From contig JAZBOH010000125.1 in the NCBI GenBank assembly GCA_036351055.1, positions 73,689-137,688 of the forward strand: a DNA stretch of 64,000 nt. The letters are read 5' to 3'. Under the pieces are notes generated by a model. It was not told the DNA's origin, ran no database searches, and saw nothing but the letters and a program-made list of their open reading frames with translations. This stretch comes from JABDPF01 sp036351055 (GTDB lineage Bacteria > Pseudomonadota > Gammaproteobacteria > Xanthomonadales > SZUA-36). This document shows positions 44,452 through 53,816 of this stretch, one piece after another (positions within the stretch are counted from its first letter, which is position 1; every line of letters starts with the position of its first letter). The position numbers and the translations under genes were made by a program.

Positions 44452-45135
44452 TCAGGCTTGCCTGAAGTCCATCTGCACCTGGCCCACCCCGGAAATTTCA
44501 TCCTCGTGGTGTTGTTCACGCCACGGTTCTTTTAGGGCCGCCTCGTACCATTCCTGCGCGGCAGGCAGATCGAGCAGCGTTTCCGCGTAGTCCCTTGAGA
44601 CCTTAGCCAGGGGTAGATTATATGTCTGCACCCTGAAAGCGACCGGGACGAAAAATGCGTCCGCGGCCGTAAAGTTCCGGCCGGACAGGAAGGGGCCGCC
44701 GAAACGTTCCAGCCCTTCGCTCCAGATTTCATCCAGGCGGTCGAGATTAGCCTGCAGGGACGAGCCGATTTCGCGCAGTTCCACGCGTACACCGCAGTTC
44801 ATCGGGCACTGGCCGCGCAGCGCGAAGAAGCCGGAGTGCATCTCACACGTGACGCAGCGAGCCCAGGCCCGTGCCCCACTGTCTTCGGGCCATACACCCG
44901 CATGCCGCTCTGCGAGGTACTCGGTGATGGCGAGTGAATCCCAGACGACGGTATCCCCGTCATGCAGGCAGGGAACCAGGCCGCTGCGTGAGAATCCGCG
45001 AAACTTCTGCCAACTCGAGCCTGGCTCAAAGGGCATCAATTGTTCTTTGAACGGGATCGAGAGGACGGACATCAGGACCCATGGCCGAAGTGACCAGGAC
45101 GAGTAGTTTTTGTTGCCTATATAAAGTGTGTACAT
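44452..45135 (-). CDS. Glutathione S-transferase family protein
   Basis: 227 aa. A thioredoxin-fold N-terminal domain begins MYTLYIGNKNYSSWSLRPWV, with the active-site Ser in NYSSWSLRPW, then GLVPCLHDGDTVVWDSLAITEYLAE (glutathione gamma-glutamyl site), and an all-helical C-terminal domain. It resembles the YfcF/zeta-like bacterial GSTs. Substrate unknown. It is 12 bases upstream of ybaK in the same direction. Confidence 0.92.
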   Translation of the reverse strand: MYTLYIGNKNYSSWSLRPWVLMSVLSIPFKEQLMPFEPGSSWQKFRGFSRSGLVPCLHDGDTVVWDSLAITEYLAERHAGVWPEDSGARAWARCVTCEMHSGFFALRGQCPMNCGVRVELREIGSSLQANLDRLDEIWSEGLERFGGPFLSGRNFTAADAFFVPVAFRVQTYNLPLAKVSRDYAETLLDLPAAQEWYEAALKEPWREQHHEDEISGVGQVQMDFRQA

Positions 45136-45147
45136 GCTTACGCCCTT

Positions 45148-46266
45148 TTACGTCTGTTCTTGTTTTGCGTGCCACGCGGCCAGCACCTCGGTTTCGCGTG
45201 CCGTGCTCAAACCGGTGCGTAAACTGACCCGGCGCTCCTCCGGCAAGGTTTTGAACCATGCAAGCGTATCCCTGGCGGTTTCCTCGACCGGGCGGAAAGT
45301 CATGCCGGCGTCAACGGCTTTTTGTGATGACCAGCTCAATGACCCGGACATGGGGCTTTCCCTGTCGGCCCACATATGCAGGTCGCGCCAGGGCTGAACG
45401 TCCTGCTCTTCCAGGAATTCCGCGGGAACCCAGGTCAGCCTGGCCCCCGGGTTGACGGCGTTTGCAGTCCCTTCGAGGAACTCACCCCACGGCATGGGCA
45501 TGCTGACGGCATTGAAGGCACCGGTCAGGTTTCTCTCCACGCAGTGGACCATGAACTTCGCCAGGTCGCGCACGTCGACGTACTGGGTCAGGTCCGAGGG
45601 TTTACCAGGCGCCAGTACTTCGCCGCCACGGTCCATGCGCACCGGCCAGTAGGTATAGCGGTCACTCTTGTCCAGTGGCCCGACAATCAGGCCCGGGCGG
45701 ATTTGCGTTACGCGGTTGCCCATCACCTCTTCCACCGAACGCTCGCAATAGGCTTTCAGTTCGCAGTAGAACTTTGATACATCTTCTGTTGCCGGGTCTT
45801 CCAACACCGCCCGCGGCCTTTCTTCGGTACCGAACTGCCCACCCTCGATCCAGTTGTCATACTGGCAGATGGTGGAAACGAACAGGTATTGTCCGGTGTT
45901 TTCCGCCAGCAGCCTGGCAGACGCGTCCACCATGCGTGGAACATAACCCGAGTTATCGATCACCGCGTCCCACTGGCGTCCTTCGAGCCCCGAGAGTCCC
46001 GCGTTAACCTCGGGGTCGCGGTCGCCAATGATGGTTTCAAGATTGGGGAACAGGCCCAGGTTTGTCTTGCCGCGGTTGAACAGGGTGATATCGTGACCGC
46101 GCGCCAGCGCATACTCCACCGTGTGCGGGCCGAGAAAGCCGGTGCCGCCCAGGATGAGGATTTTCAGTGGTTTCGCCGCGGGCTTTGCGGCGGCATTCAA
46201 CCAGGCAGGCAACATACTCATACCGATTCCGCCCATGACAGAGGTAACAAATTGACGACGATCCAT
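45148..46266 (-). CDS. Tat-exported NAD-dependent epimerase/dehydratase-like protein
   Basis: 372 aa. The N-terminus MDRRQFVTSVMGGIGMSMLP has the twin-arginine pattern, then a hydrophobic stretch ending near AKPAAKP. The mature part is an SDR with GGTGFLG and a CQYD/YCELK active-site region. A Rossmann enzyme sent out by the Tat route is presumably folded with its cofactor first. AAAGGA lies 7 bases before the ATG at 46266. It is divergent from the gluconate-dehydrogenase-like pair. Confidence 0.85.
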   Translation of the reverse strand: MDRRQFVTSVMGGIGMSMLPAWLNAAAKPAAKPLKILILGGTGFLGPHTVEYALARGHDITLFNRGKTNLGLFPNLETIIGDRDPEVNAGLSGLEGRQWDAVIDNSGYVPRMVDASARLLAENTGQYLFVSTICQYDNWIEGGQFGTEERPRAVLEDPATEDVSKFYCELKAYCERSVEEVMGNRVTQIRPGLIVGPLDKSDRYTYWPVRMDRGGEVLAPGKPSDLTQYVDVRDLAKFMVHCVERNLTGAFNAVSMPMPWGEFLEGTANAVNPGARLTWVPAEFLEEQDVQPWRDLHMWADRESPMSGSLSWSSQKAVDAGMTFRPVEETARDTLAWFKTLPEERRVSLRTGLSTARETEVLAAWHAKQEQT

Positions 46267-46437
46267 TCCTGTTTCCTTTTTGGCTTTCAATACACCCTTC
46301 GGGGCCTGCTAAAACCATAGAGCAAAACACGTACACCGGCCAGTTCCCGGTTGGAAATCCGGGCACTGGGCTGGTGAATTTCACCTATAGTGAATACCAA
46401 TAATCAGAAATGCCATGAATACAAACTGGAGAGTCGA

Positions 46438-47037
46438 ATGAAAAACAGCGTTTCAGGACGCCGCCGTTTCCTCGTGGAAAGCGGCAAACTGGCCGGTGGG
46501 GGCTGGCTTGCACTCAATGCCCCGATGCTGCTGGCTGCCGGGCACCACGCGGCTGAGCAACAGGCCGCGCACGGAGCCTGGGTCAATATTTCGGAAGACG
46601 AAGCCGCAGGTTTTGCCGCGGTAGTCGACCAGGTCATCCCGCCGGATGATTTGCCGGGGGCTTCAGAAGCGGGCGCCGTCTACTTTATCGACAATGTGCT
46701 GGGCGGATTCCTGGCCGCCCTGGCGCCCCTGTTAAGGCAGGGCTTGCAGGATATCGACCGCCGAGCCAGGGATGTTTCTGCCGGAGCATCTGGCTTTGCC
46801 GCACTACCTTTCGATCAGCAAACGGCGATCCTGCAAACGATCGAAGACACGCCATTTTTCGAAAACATGATTTTTCTGACCCATTGCGGGCTGTTCGCCT
46901 TGCCGTCCTGGGGTGGCAATACCGACAAGGCCGGCTGGAAGTTGCTGGGATTCGAGAACCTGCACGCCTGGCAACCGCCGTTTGGCTATTACGATGCACA
47001 GCTGCTTGCGGGAGAGGGTGATCATGCAGAAGGATAG
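46438..47037 (+). CDS. Gluconate 2-dehydrogenase subunit 3-like protein, Tat-exported
   Basis: 199 aa. The N-terminus MKNSVSGRRRFLVESGKLAGG has an arginine-rich Tat-like signal followed by hydrophobic residues. The mature part carries the subunit 3 pattern AAVVDQVIPPDDLPGASEAGAVYFID and ends with WKLLGFENLHAWQPPFGYYD. GGAGAG lies 6 bases before the ATG. It overlaps the GMC flavoprotein gene by 14 bases. The subunit probably carries the flavoprotein through the Tat pathway. Confidence 0.88.
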   Translation: MKNSVSGRRRFLVESGKLAGGGWLALNAPMLLAAGHHAAEQQAAHGAWVNISEDEAAGFAAVVDQVIPPDDLPGASEAGAVYFIDNVLGGFLAALAPLLRQGLQDIDRRARDVSAGASGFAALPFDQQTAILQTIEDTPFFENMIFLTHCGLFALPSWGGNTDKAGWKLLGFENLHAWQPPFGYYDAQLLAGEGDHAEG

Positions 47038-48700
47038 GCCGCTGGCCGTGTTCGATACCCGCCGTGAAGTTGACTTTGTCATCATTGGATCGGGCGCTTC
47101 CGGGGGCGTCCTGGCCAAGCAACTCTCGACGGCAGGGTTCGAGGTGGTCGTGCTCGAACAGGGCCCTTACCGGCGGGCCAAGGACTTCAGCCACGACGAA
47201 CTAGGCGTTTTTATTCAAGGGGAGATGACCAGTCATCCCCTGTGGGAGGACAGGCAGACATTCCGCCACACGAGGCAGGAAAAGGCTGTCGTTCACAGCC
47301 AGGGTCCGGCGCCGGCCCTGTATGCCCGCGGAGTAGGCGGCAGCAGCGTGCATTTCACAGCCAATTACTGGCGAATGCGCCCCCTGGATTTCAAGGAACG
47401 CAGCCTGCTGGGCGAGATCAGCGGTACCGGTTTTGCCGACTGGCCGCTGAGCTACGAGGAACTCGAGCCGTATTACACGCGGGTTGACTGGGAAATAGGT
47501 GTTTCCGGGGCGCCCGGCCCCTTCGACGCTCCGCGCTCGAAACCTTTTCCGGTGCCGCCCCTGCCGGTCAAGTCTTCAGGTGTACTGCTTGAAAAGGGGG
47601 CAAAAAAGCTGGGTCTGCACGCTCAGCCGGCACCCATGGCCATCCTCTCAAAGCCGCACAATAACCGGCCGGCCTGTTTGCATTGCGGTTTTTGCATGGG
47701 TTTCGGTTGCGAGGCGAACGCCAAGTCTTCCACCCTGGCGGCCATGATTCCCCTGGCTGAAGCAACCGGCCGCTGTGAGATCCGCCCCCTGTCGACGGTG
47801 TTCAAAATCGAAACCAACCAGGCGGGGCGCGTGAGCGAGGTTGCCTACTTTGATGCCGAAGGTGCCCCTCAGGCACAAAAGGCGAAAGCCGTTATCGTGG
47901 CCGCCAACGGCGGTGAAACGCCGCGTCTGCTGTTGATGTCGGAGTCATCGCGCCATCCGGACGGGCTGGCCAACGGCTCGGGCCTGGTCGGAAAATACCT
48001 GATGGCCAATGGCCACTCAGCCGCCTACGCGTTTTTTGACGAACCCCTGAACGAGCACAAAAGTGTGCAGGTCACCCGGATCATTCATGATTTTTATGAA
48101 AACGATCCGCAGCGGGGCTTTTACGGCGGTGGTGGGATCGACGCCCGGGCGTTTATCCAGGCGTCCCCCATCCTGTTTGCCCAGAACGGCCTGCCGCCGG
48201 ATGCGCCGCGCTGGGGCAAGGCGCACAAGGACATGCTGCGCAGGAATTTCACCCGCCGCATGATGCTTTTGGCCAGCACGACCTCGTTGGCGCAGGAGTC
48301 CAACAACATCACGCTGGACCCTGAGCACAAGGACGGTGCGGGCCGCCCCGCCATGCGCATCACCTACCGCGACCACGACGACGACCTGGCCATGATGAAA
48401 TTCATGCAGGATCGCTCCATGGAATTGCTGGAGGCGGCGGGCGCCAATACCACCTGGCGCGAACCGGTGGTTCCTGAAACCGTTCTCGCACACCTGCTGG
48501 GAACGTGCCGGATGGGCGCTGATCCGGCCAGCTCGGTGGTCGACCCTTACCACCGCAGCCACGAGGTGCCCAACCTGTTCATTTGTGACGGCTCCAGCCT
48601 GGTGACCTCCGGGCGGGGTCAGCCCACCATGACCATCCAGGCCCTGGCGTTCCGGGCGGCGGAACATATTGCGGGCTTTGCCCGTCGCGGAGAAATTTGA
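47024..48700 (+). CDS. GMC-family oxidoreductase (gluconate 2-dehydrogenase flavoprotein-like)
   Basis: 558 aa. The FAD dinucleotide motif is VIIGSGASGGVLAKQLSTAG; YARGVGGSSVHFTANYWR is the GMC signature; and ACLHCGFCMGFGCEANAKSS is a cysteine-rich stretch typical of the membrane-bound gluconate/sorbitol dehydrogenase branch. The C-terminal SLVTSGRGQPTMTIQALAFR holds the active-site region. It has no signal of its own, in keeping with export alongside the Tat-bearing subunit 3. No cytochrome c subunit is adjacent. Substrate unknown. Confidence 0.9.
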   Translation: MQKDRPLAVFDTRREVDFVIIGSGASGGVLAKQLSTAGFEVVVLEQGPYRRAKDFSHDELGVFIQGEMTSHPLWEDRQTFRHTRQEKAVVHSQGPAPALYARGVGGSSVHFTANYWRMRPLDFKERSLLGEISGTGFADWPLSYEELEPYYTRVDWEIGVSGAPGPFDAPRSKPFPVPPLPVKSSGVLLEKGAKKLGLHAQPAPMAILSKPHNNRPACLHCGFCMGFGCEANAKSSTLAAMIPLAEATGRCEIRPLSTVFKIETNQAGRVSEVAYFDAEGAPQAQKAKAVIVAANGGETPRLLLMSESSRHPDGLANGSGLVGKYLMANGHSAAYAFFDEPLNEHKSVQVTRIIHDFYENDPQRGFYGGGGIDARAFIQASPILFAQNGLPPDAPRWGKAHKDMLRRNFTRRMMLLASTTSLAQESNNITLDPEHKDGAGRPAMRITYRDHDDDLAMMKFMQDRSMELLEAAGANTTWREPVVPETVLAHLLGTCRMGADPASSVVDPYHRSHEVPNLFICDGSSLVTSGRGQPTMTIQALAFRAAEHIAGFARRGEI

Positions 48701-48724
48701 ACCTTACTTGGAGGGAATTTATCA

Positions 48725-49171
48725 ATGAAATTCAGACTGTTACTACTCATTTTCTTTTGCCTGGCTGGAAACCTGCCGGCCTGGGCTGGTGAAATCGAGG
48801 TCGAGCACTACAGTGCCAACCCGGATATGCAACTTCCGTTTTCGGATGCCGTGCGTGTGGGGCATATGCTGTACCTGTCCGGCAAAATCGGGAACGCACC
48901 CGGCACCCGCAACCTGGCTGAAGGCGGTATCGCAGGCGAAACCCGCCAGACGCTGGAAAATATCAGGGCCAGCCTGGAGAAACACGGCTCCTCCCTGGGT
49001 GAAGTCGTGAAGTGCACGGTATTCCTGGCCGATATCCAGGAGTGGGCTGCGATGAACGAGGTGTACATGCAGTATTTCCCGAGCAATCCGCCGGCACGCA
49101 GTGCCATGGGGGTGGGCGGACTGGCCCTGGGCGCCCGTGTTGAGATAGAGTGCCTCGCTACCGTTCCTTAG
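48725..49171 (+). CDS. Exported RidA-family protein
   Basis: 148 aa. RidA proteins hydrolyse reactive enamines/imines formed by PLP enzymes. The core is canonical, with LYLSGKIGNAPGT, TRQTLENIRASLEKHGSSL, VVKCTVFLADI and NPPARSAMGVGGLALGARVEIE, including the conserved Arg in PPARSA. Unusually it starts with a signal peptide (MKFRLLLLIFFCLAGNLPAWA), so it should be periplasmic. It lies between the GMC dehydrogenase and a lipoprotein amidohydrolase, all on one strand. Confidence 0.9.
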   Translation: MKFRLLLLIFFCLAGNLPAWAGEIEVEHYSANPDMQLPFSDAVRVGHMLYLSGKIGNAPGTRNLAEGGIAGETRQTLENIRASLEKHGSSLGEVVKCTVFLADIQEWAAMNEVYMQYFPSNPPARSAMGVGGLALGARVEIECLATVP

Positions 49172-49181
49172 GAGTTTCATC

Positions 49182-51272
49182 TTGAAAAACAGAATTGTGT
49201 TCGGCGGCCTTCTTGTGCTGCTACTGTCCCTTGCAGCCTGTTCCAAAGACGAGGCGGCGCCTGCAGCCTCTGCAAAACCCCAATCCGCTCCGGCGCCGCT
49301 GGTCTCGCCTGACCCTGAAACCGAGTCGTTTACGGTCCTGGTTGGCGGCACGGATATCGGCCAGCTAGAGGTTCTTCACAGCCCGGACTCGGCCCGCATC
49401 GAATACGAGTACAGCAACAACGGCCGTGGCCCTTCGATCCGTGAATCGGTCACGTTTGGCGAATCGGGCTTTCCACGGGAATGGTCCATCGAAGGCAATA
49501 CGACCTTTGGCAACGCGGTTGATGAGCGATTTACCCTGGAGAAGGGGGAGGCCAACTGGAAAGACGCCACGGGCACGGGAACGGCGTCACCGGTCGGGTC
49601 GTCGCTCTACGTGGCCCAGGACGCCAGTCCCTACGCGCTGTGGATTTACGCACGTGCCCTGTTGGCGGATGAAGACCACGAGATGCCGGTTTTGCCGGGT
49701 GGTACCCTGCGGCTGGAGCGGATAGAAGACCTGCCTGTGCAGGGCCCTGACGGAGATCTGCAGCTTACCAGCTATGCACTGTCAGGCATTGACCTCAACC
49801 CGACCTACTTCCTGCTCGATCAGAACGAACGGTTCTTCGCCGTCGTGTCACCGCGATTTGCTGTTGTCCGGGAGGGATTCGAGGCCGAGGACGAACGCAT
49901 ACGGGCCCTGGCCGAAGAGTATGCCGCGAAGCGTTTTGAGACGATCCAGGCAAAAGTAGCCAGGAGGTTCGAAACGCCGGTCCGGGTCTCGAATGTTTAC
50001 GTGTTCGACCCGGAATCGCAATCACGCGCCGGGCCGGTTTCGGTCCAGGTCAGTGGAGCGCGTATTTCTGCAGTCCTGCCGATTGATGCGCCGCTTGAGG
50101 AAGGAGAAGTGCTGATTGATGGCGATGGAGGCACGCTGGTTGCCGGCATGTACGAAATGCATGGCCACCTGGGACAAAACAGTGCGCTGCTGAATATCGC
50201 GGCCGGCGTCACGTCTGTTCGCGACATGGGCAATAACAACGAGGTGCTGTCCGGCCTGGTCGAAAAAATCGAATCCGGCCGCCTGGCCGGGCCGCGCATC
50301 ATCCGCAGCGGCTTTATCGAAGGCAAGAGCCCTTTTAGTTCCAACAACGGTGAACTGGTATCCAGCCAGGAAGAAGCCCTGGCCGCGGTGCAACGGTACG
50401 CGACGGGCGAGTTTTACCAGATCAAGATCTACAACAGCATGAATCCCGAATGGGTGCCGGCCATGGTGGAAGCGGCGCACGCCGCCGGTATGAAAGTGGC
50501 GGGGCATGTGCCTGCATTTTCCAACGCCGATGCGATGATCGCCGCCGGCTACGACGAGATGACGCACATCAACCAGGTCATGCTGGGCTGGGTGCTGGAG
50601 GAGGGGGAAGATACCCGTAGTCTGCTGCGTTTGACGGCGCTGCGCCGCCTGCCGGGGCTGGACCTCGATAGCCCCCGCGTGATGAGAACCATCGATGCGA
50701 TGGCCGCCAACGGCGTGGCCATCGACCCGACGCTGGCCATCCACGAAGTCCTGCTGCGCTCACGTAACGGCAAAGTTTCTCCCGGCGTGGTCGACTACAT
50801 CGACAACATGCCGGTCGGCGTGCAGCGTGAAGCCAGGAAAGCCTGGGCCGAAATCGCTTCGCCCGAAGACGATACAGCTTACTGGCAGGCCTACGACAAG
50901 ATCGTCGACACCCTCAGGATCATGCAAGAAAAGGGCATCCTGTTGTTGCCAGGCACCGACCTGGGGGGTTCCTTCGCCTACCACCGCGAACTGGAGCTCT
51001 ACCAGGACGTCGGCATGACGGCCCCTGAAATTCTGGCCTGGGCCAGCTACGGCATGGCGAATTACCTGGGGCAGGCGGATGAACTGGGTTCAATCGAGGA
51101 AGGAAAGCTGGCCGACTTTTTCCTGGTTCCCGGGGACCCGACGGCGGATCTCAAGGCGATCAAGACCATCTCACTGGTGATGAAGGGCGGCACGCTCTAT
51201 TTCCCAAGCGAAATCTACCCCGAGTTCGGAATCGAGCCGTTCACCAAAATTCCAAAGCTTACATACCCTTAA
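49182..51272 (+). CDS. Lipoprotein amidohydrolase
   Basis: 696 aa with a TTG start at 49182 (AGGAG 8 bases upstream). The N-terminus MKNRIVFGGLLVLLLSLAACS is a lipoprotein signal with a lipobox ending in Cys. After a long N-terminal domain (to about residue 290) comes an amidohydrolase barrel with the metal ligands MHGHLG, a Lys in YQIKIYN, VAGHVP, MTHINQ and LPGTDLG. It resembles the imidazolonepropionase/prolidase-like branch acting on small peptides or cyclic amides. Its stop codon touches the first composite repeat. Confidence 0.9.
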   Translation: MKNRIVFGGLLVLLLSLAACSKDEAAPAASAKPQSAPAPLVSPDPETESFTVLVGGTDIGQLEVLHSPDSARIEYEYSNNGRGPSIRESVTFGESGFPREWSIEGNTTFGNAVDERFTLEKGEANWKDATGTGTASPVGSSLYVAQDASPYALWIYARALLADEDHEMPVLPGGTLRLERIEDLPVQGPDGDLQLTSYALSGIDLNPTYFLLDQNERFFAVVSPRFAVVREGFEAEDERIRALAEEYAAKRFETIQAKVARRFETPVRVSNVYVFDPESQSRAGPVSVQVSGARISAVLPIDAPLEEGEVLIDGDGGTLVAGMYEMHGHLGQNSALLNIAAGVTSVRDMGNNNEVLSGLVEKIESGRLAGPRIIRSGFIEGKSPFSSNNGELVSSQEEALAAVQRYATGEFYQIKIYNSMNPEWVPAMVEAAHAAGMKVAGHVPAFSNADAMIAAGYDEMTHINQVMLGWVLEEGEDTRSLLRLTALRRLPGLDLDSPRVMRTIDAMAANGVAIDPTLAIHEVLLRSRNGKVSPGVVDYIDNMPVGVQREARKAWAEIASPEDDTAYWQAYDKIVDTLRIMQEKGILLLPGTDLGGSFAYHRELELYQDVGMTAPEILAWASYGMANYLGQADELGSIEEGKLADFFLVPGDPTADLKAIKTISLVMKGGTLYFPSEIYPEFGIEPFTKIPKLTYP

Positions 51273-51275
51273 AAA

Positions 51276-51416
51276 GGGGCCGGATACATTTAATCCGAAA
51301 AAGCAGTAAGAAAAGGTACCGGATACAATTATGTAAGCCCTTGAATAAAATAACTTCGAGAAAAGGGGCCGGATACATTTTTGCGTGGAAAACTACGCAA
51401 AAATGTATCCGGCCCC
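51276..51416. repeat. Composite palindromic element, copy 1 (type I)
   Basis: Unit a begins with GGGGCCGGATACATTTA at 51276. Unit b begins with GGTACCGGATACAATTATG at 51315. Unit c is a hairpin from 51365 whose outer arm is again GGGGCCGGATACATTTTT. Counting flanking A/T bases, the hairpin stem is 26 bp and perfect (51361-51386 with 51395-51420), with an 8-base loop, and a T6 tract follows. The element fills the space between the stop codon of the amidohydrolase (51270-51272) and that of the helicase (51421-51423). It could terminate transcription in both directions. Confidence 0.95.
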
Positions 51417-51420
51417 TTTT

Positions 51421-53487
51421 TTAGAACATCGAATTAGCGCGCTCACGCAGGTCGACCAGGGGTGTTTCGCCGGTCATGCGCCTGTCTGCTTGGTGAATGT
51501 TTCCAAAGCTGCTGACGCCAAGGTGTTTCATGACCTCGGGCGTGAGAAAGCGGGACTTGGCGCCGTAAACGTGCTTGTCGCCGAAACGCGCCTGTTCAGG
51601 CACCCAGTATTTCAGGGGGTATATCAACGACAGCGACTCTTTCGCCCGCGTCGATGCGACATACAGCAAGCGCCTTTCCTCCTCGATGCGTGCCGGGTCG
51701 CCACATGCGAATTCGTTGGGAAAATTACCGTCGTTGACGTTCAATATGTATACGTTTTTCCATTCCTGTCCCTTGGCACTGTGAATGGTGGACAGGATCA
51801 GGAAATCGTCGTCGAGTCGTGGCGATGCGGCCAGGTCCCCAGAAGCGACGGGCGGGTCAAGCGTGAGCTCAGCCAGGAATTGCTGGCGATTCGCGTAGTG
51901 CGCCCCGATCATCTCCAGCTGTTCGATATCTCCAATACGCACGAAATGGTCGTCGTAATTCAGTTCGAGCACGGGCTGGTACCACTTGCGGACCTGTTCG
52001 AGTTGTCCGTGCCAGGCATGTTCTTCATCGGCCAGTTGGCGTAAAAGACCAACCAGTTCCAACCACAACCCGCTGTCGCCATGCGGCATGCGAAAGCCGG
52101 AATAGGCTTTGAAGTTGTGGTGATTTTGTGCGAGGTGGTCCAATGCCCGGGCCGCCAGGACCGGCCCGATACCAGGCACCAGTTTCAGCACCCTGAAACC
52201 GGCCACCCTGTTCTTGGGGTTTTCAGCCCAACGCAGGATGGACAGCGCATCCTTGACGTGCCCGGATTCGAGAAACTTGAGGCCGCCGTATTTCACATAG
52301 GGAATATCCCGCCTGACCAGTTCGACCTCCAACCGGTCGCTGTGGTGGCCGTTACGGAACAGCACTGCCTGGTCGCGTAATTCCGCCCCGGCCTCCCTCG
52401 CCAGCAGGATCCGGTCGACGATATACATTGCCTGGTCCTGGTCTGATTCGACGCTGACCAGTTCCGGAGTACAACCTCCTTGCTTATCGGAATAGAGTGA
52501 TTTTCGATAGGCGCGCGGGCTCTCGCCGAGCAGCGCGTTGGAAAAGTCCAGTATGGGTTGGCATGAACGGTAGTTCTGCTCCAGCGGAATGACCTGTGCG
52601 GGTGGCGTAAAGCCGTTGGGGAACTGCAGGATGTTTTCGACCTCCGCAGCCCGGAACCCGTAAATGCTCTGGGCATCATCGCCGACGACGGTCAGGCCGT
52701 TTCCGGCAGGGCGCAGCAGGTTTAGAATCCTGGCCTGCAATATGTTTGTATCCTGGTACTCGTCCACCAGGATGTGGTCGAACTGCGAAGAGACACGTTC
52801 GGCCAGTTCCCGGTTCTCGCACAGCCACATCCAGTGCAGCAGCAGGTCGTCGTAGTCGAGCAGGGACTGCTGTTGCTTGGCCTTGATGTAAGCCCGGAAC
52901 AGGAGAACCAGTTCTTCATTCCATTCGATGCACCAGGGGTAATAGGTCTCGAGGACGGTTTCCAGGGCCATCTGGCGGTTGACGCTCTGGCTGTAAATAC
53001 CGAAACAGGTCATCTTTTTCGGGAAACGCCGGTCTGCACGGGTCAGGTCGAGTTCGTGACGCAGCAGGTCCATCAGGTCGGCGGAATCTGCCTGGTCCAT
53101 GATGGTGAATCCCGGGTCCAGGCCAACTCCGGATGCATGCATCCTCAACAGCCGGCTGCCAACGGAATGAAAAGTGCCGGACCAGGCCAGCTTGACGGGA
53201 GTATTGCCTCCTCGTTTTTGCGCCAGTTGCCTGCTTGCCACCTTGATGGCCCGGTCGGCCATTTCCCGCGCGGCGCGGCGACTGAAGGTCAGCATCAGGA
53301 TACGCTCCGGGGCGACCCCGTTAATCAGCAAAAACGCGGTGCGGTGGGCCAGTGTCATGGTCTTGCCGGTGCCTGCGCCCGCAATAATCAGTACCGGACC
53401 GGACTCGACGCCTTGCTCTCCTGCGCGCCCGTAGGTCGCGGCCAGTTGCTGTTGACCATTGAGCCCACCGAACAATCCCTGCTCCAT
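51421..53487 (-). CDS. UvrD/Rep-type superfamily I DNA helicase
   Basis: 688 aa. Helicase motifs in order: Walker A IAGAGTGKTMTLAHR (about residue 34), MLTFSRRAAREM (Ia), ILVDEYQDTN (II), VGDDAQSIYGFRAA (III), LEQNYRSCQPIL (IV), STIHSAKGQEWKNVY (V) and RRLLYVASTRAKESL (VI). The architecture fits a 3'-5' helicase related to UvrD/PcrA. It has no fused nuclease domain. Both ends lie next to composite repeat elements: copy 1 at the 3' end and copy 2 about 86 bases upstream of the start. Whether it has a link to the repeats is unknown. Confidence 0.93.
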   Translation of the reverse strand: MEQGLFGGLNGQQQLAATYGRAGEQGVESGPVLIIAGAGTGKTMTLAHRTAFLLINGVAPERILMLTFSRRAAREMADRAIKVASRQLAQKRGGNTPVKLAWSGTFHSVGSRLLRMHASGVGLDPGFTIMDQADSADLMDLLRHELDLTRADRRFPKKMTCFGIYSQSVNRQMALETVLETYYPWCIEWNEELVLLFRAYIKAKQQQSLLDYDDLLLHWMWLCENRELAERVSSQFDHILVDEYQDTNILQARILNLLRPAGNGLTVVGDDAQSIYGFRAAEVENILQFPNGFTPPAQVIPLEQNYRSCQPILDFSNALLGESPRAYRKSLYSDKQGGCTPELVSVESDQDQAMYIVDRILLAREAGAELRDQAVLFRNGHHSDRLEVELVRRDIPYVKYGGLKFLESGHVKDALSILRWAENPKNRVAGFRVLKLVPGIGPVLAARALDHLAQNHHNFKAYSGFRMPHGDSGLWLELVGLLRQLADEEHAWHGQLEQVRKWYQPVLELNYDDHFVRIGDIEQLEMIGAHYANRQQFLAELTLDPPVASGDLAASPRLDDDFLILSTIHSAKGQEWKNVYILNVNDGNFPNEFACGDPARIEEERRLLYVASTRAKESLSLIYPLKYWVPEQARFGDKHVYGAKSRFLTPEVMKHLGVSSFGNIHQADRRMTGETPLVDLRERANSMF

Positions 53488-53573
53488 TGCGCCGCTCCTG
53501 ATCCCTTTTGCTTCAGCAAGTACGGAGTGTGGGCAGTCGGTCTCTCAATTGGTGAGAATTCGCCAAAAAATAA

Positions 53574-53714
53574 GGTACCGGATCCATTTAAGCCCGAAAA
53601 TAGGCAAAAAATGGCTCCGGATCCAATTATGTAAGTATTTGAAAGCAGGCTCTTAAATCCATAGGGTCGGATACATTTTCGACGAATATTCACCGCTAAA
53701 ATGTATCCGGCCCC
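53574..53714. repeat. Composite palindromic element, copy 2 (type II)
   Basis: The architecture matches copy 1: unit a at 53574 (GGTACCGGATCCATTTAA), unit b at 53613 (GGCTCCGGATCCAATTATG), unit c arms GGGTCGGATACATTTT (53664-53679) and AAAATGTATCCGGCCC (53698-53713). It lies in the 329-bp gap between the divergent helicase and glycosyltransferase genes. The rest of that gap shows no gene. Unit b shares 33 identical bases with copy 4. Confidence 0.95.
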
Positions 53715-53740
53715 AATTAGCGCGGGCCCCAATTAGCGCG
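53709..53740. repeat. 16-bp tandem duplication at the right end of copy 2
   Basis: GGCCCCAATTAGCGCG is present twice head to tail (53709-53724 and 53725-53740) without a mismatch. The first copy contains the end of the unit c hairpin. Copy 4 ends in the same way with a 14-bp unit, so duplication of the element's right edge is recurrent. Confidence 0.95.
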
Positions 53741-53816
53741 ATTTATGACAAAATGGCTTTGATGCTTGCTATATCCCTAAGCTCAGGCGCGCCCGCTGCA
53801 ATGCTCTTCCCGGTCG

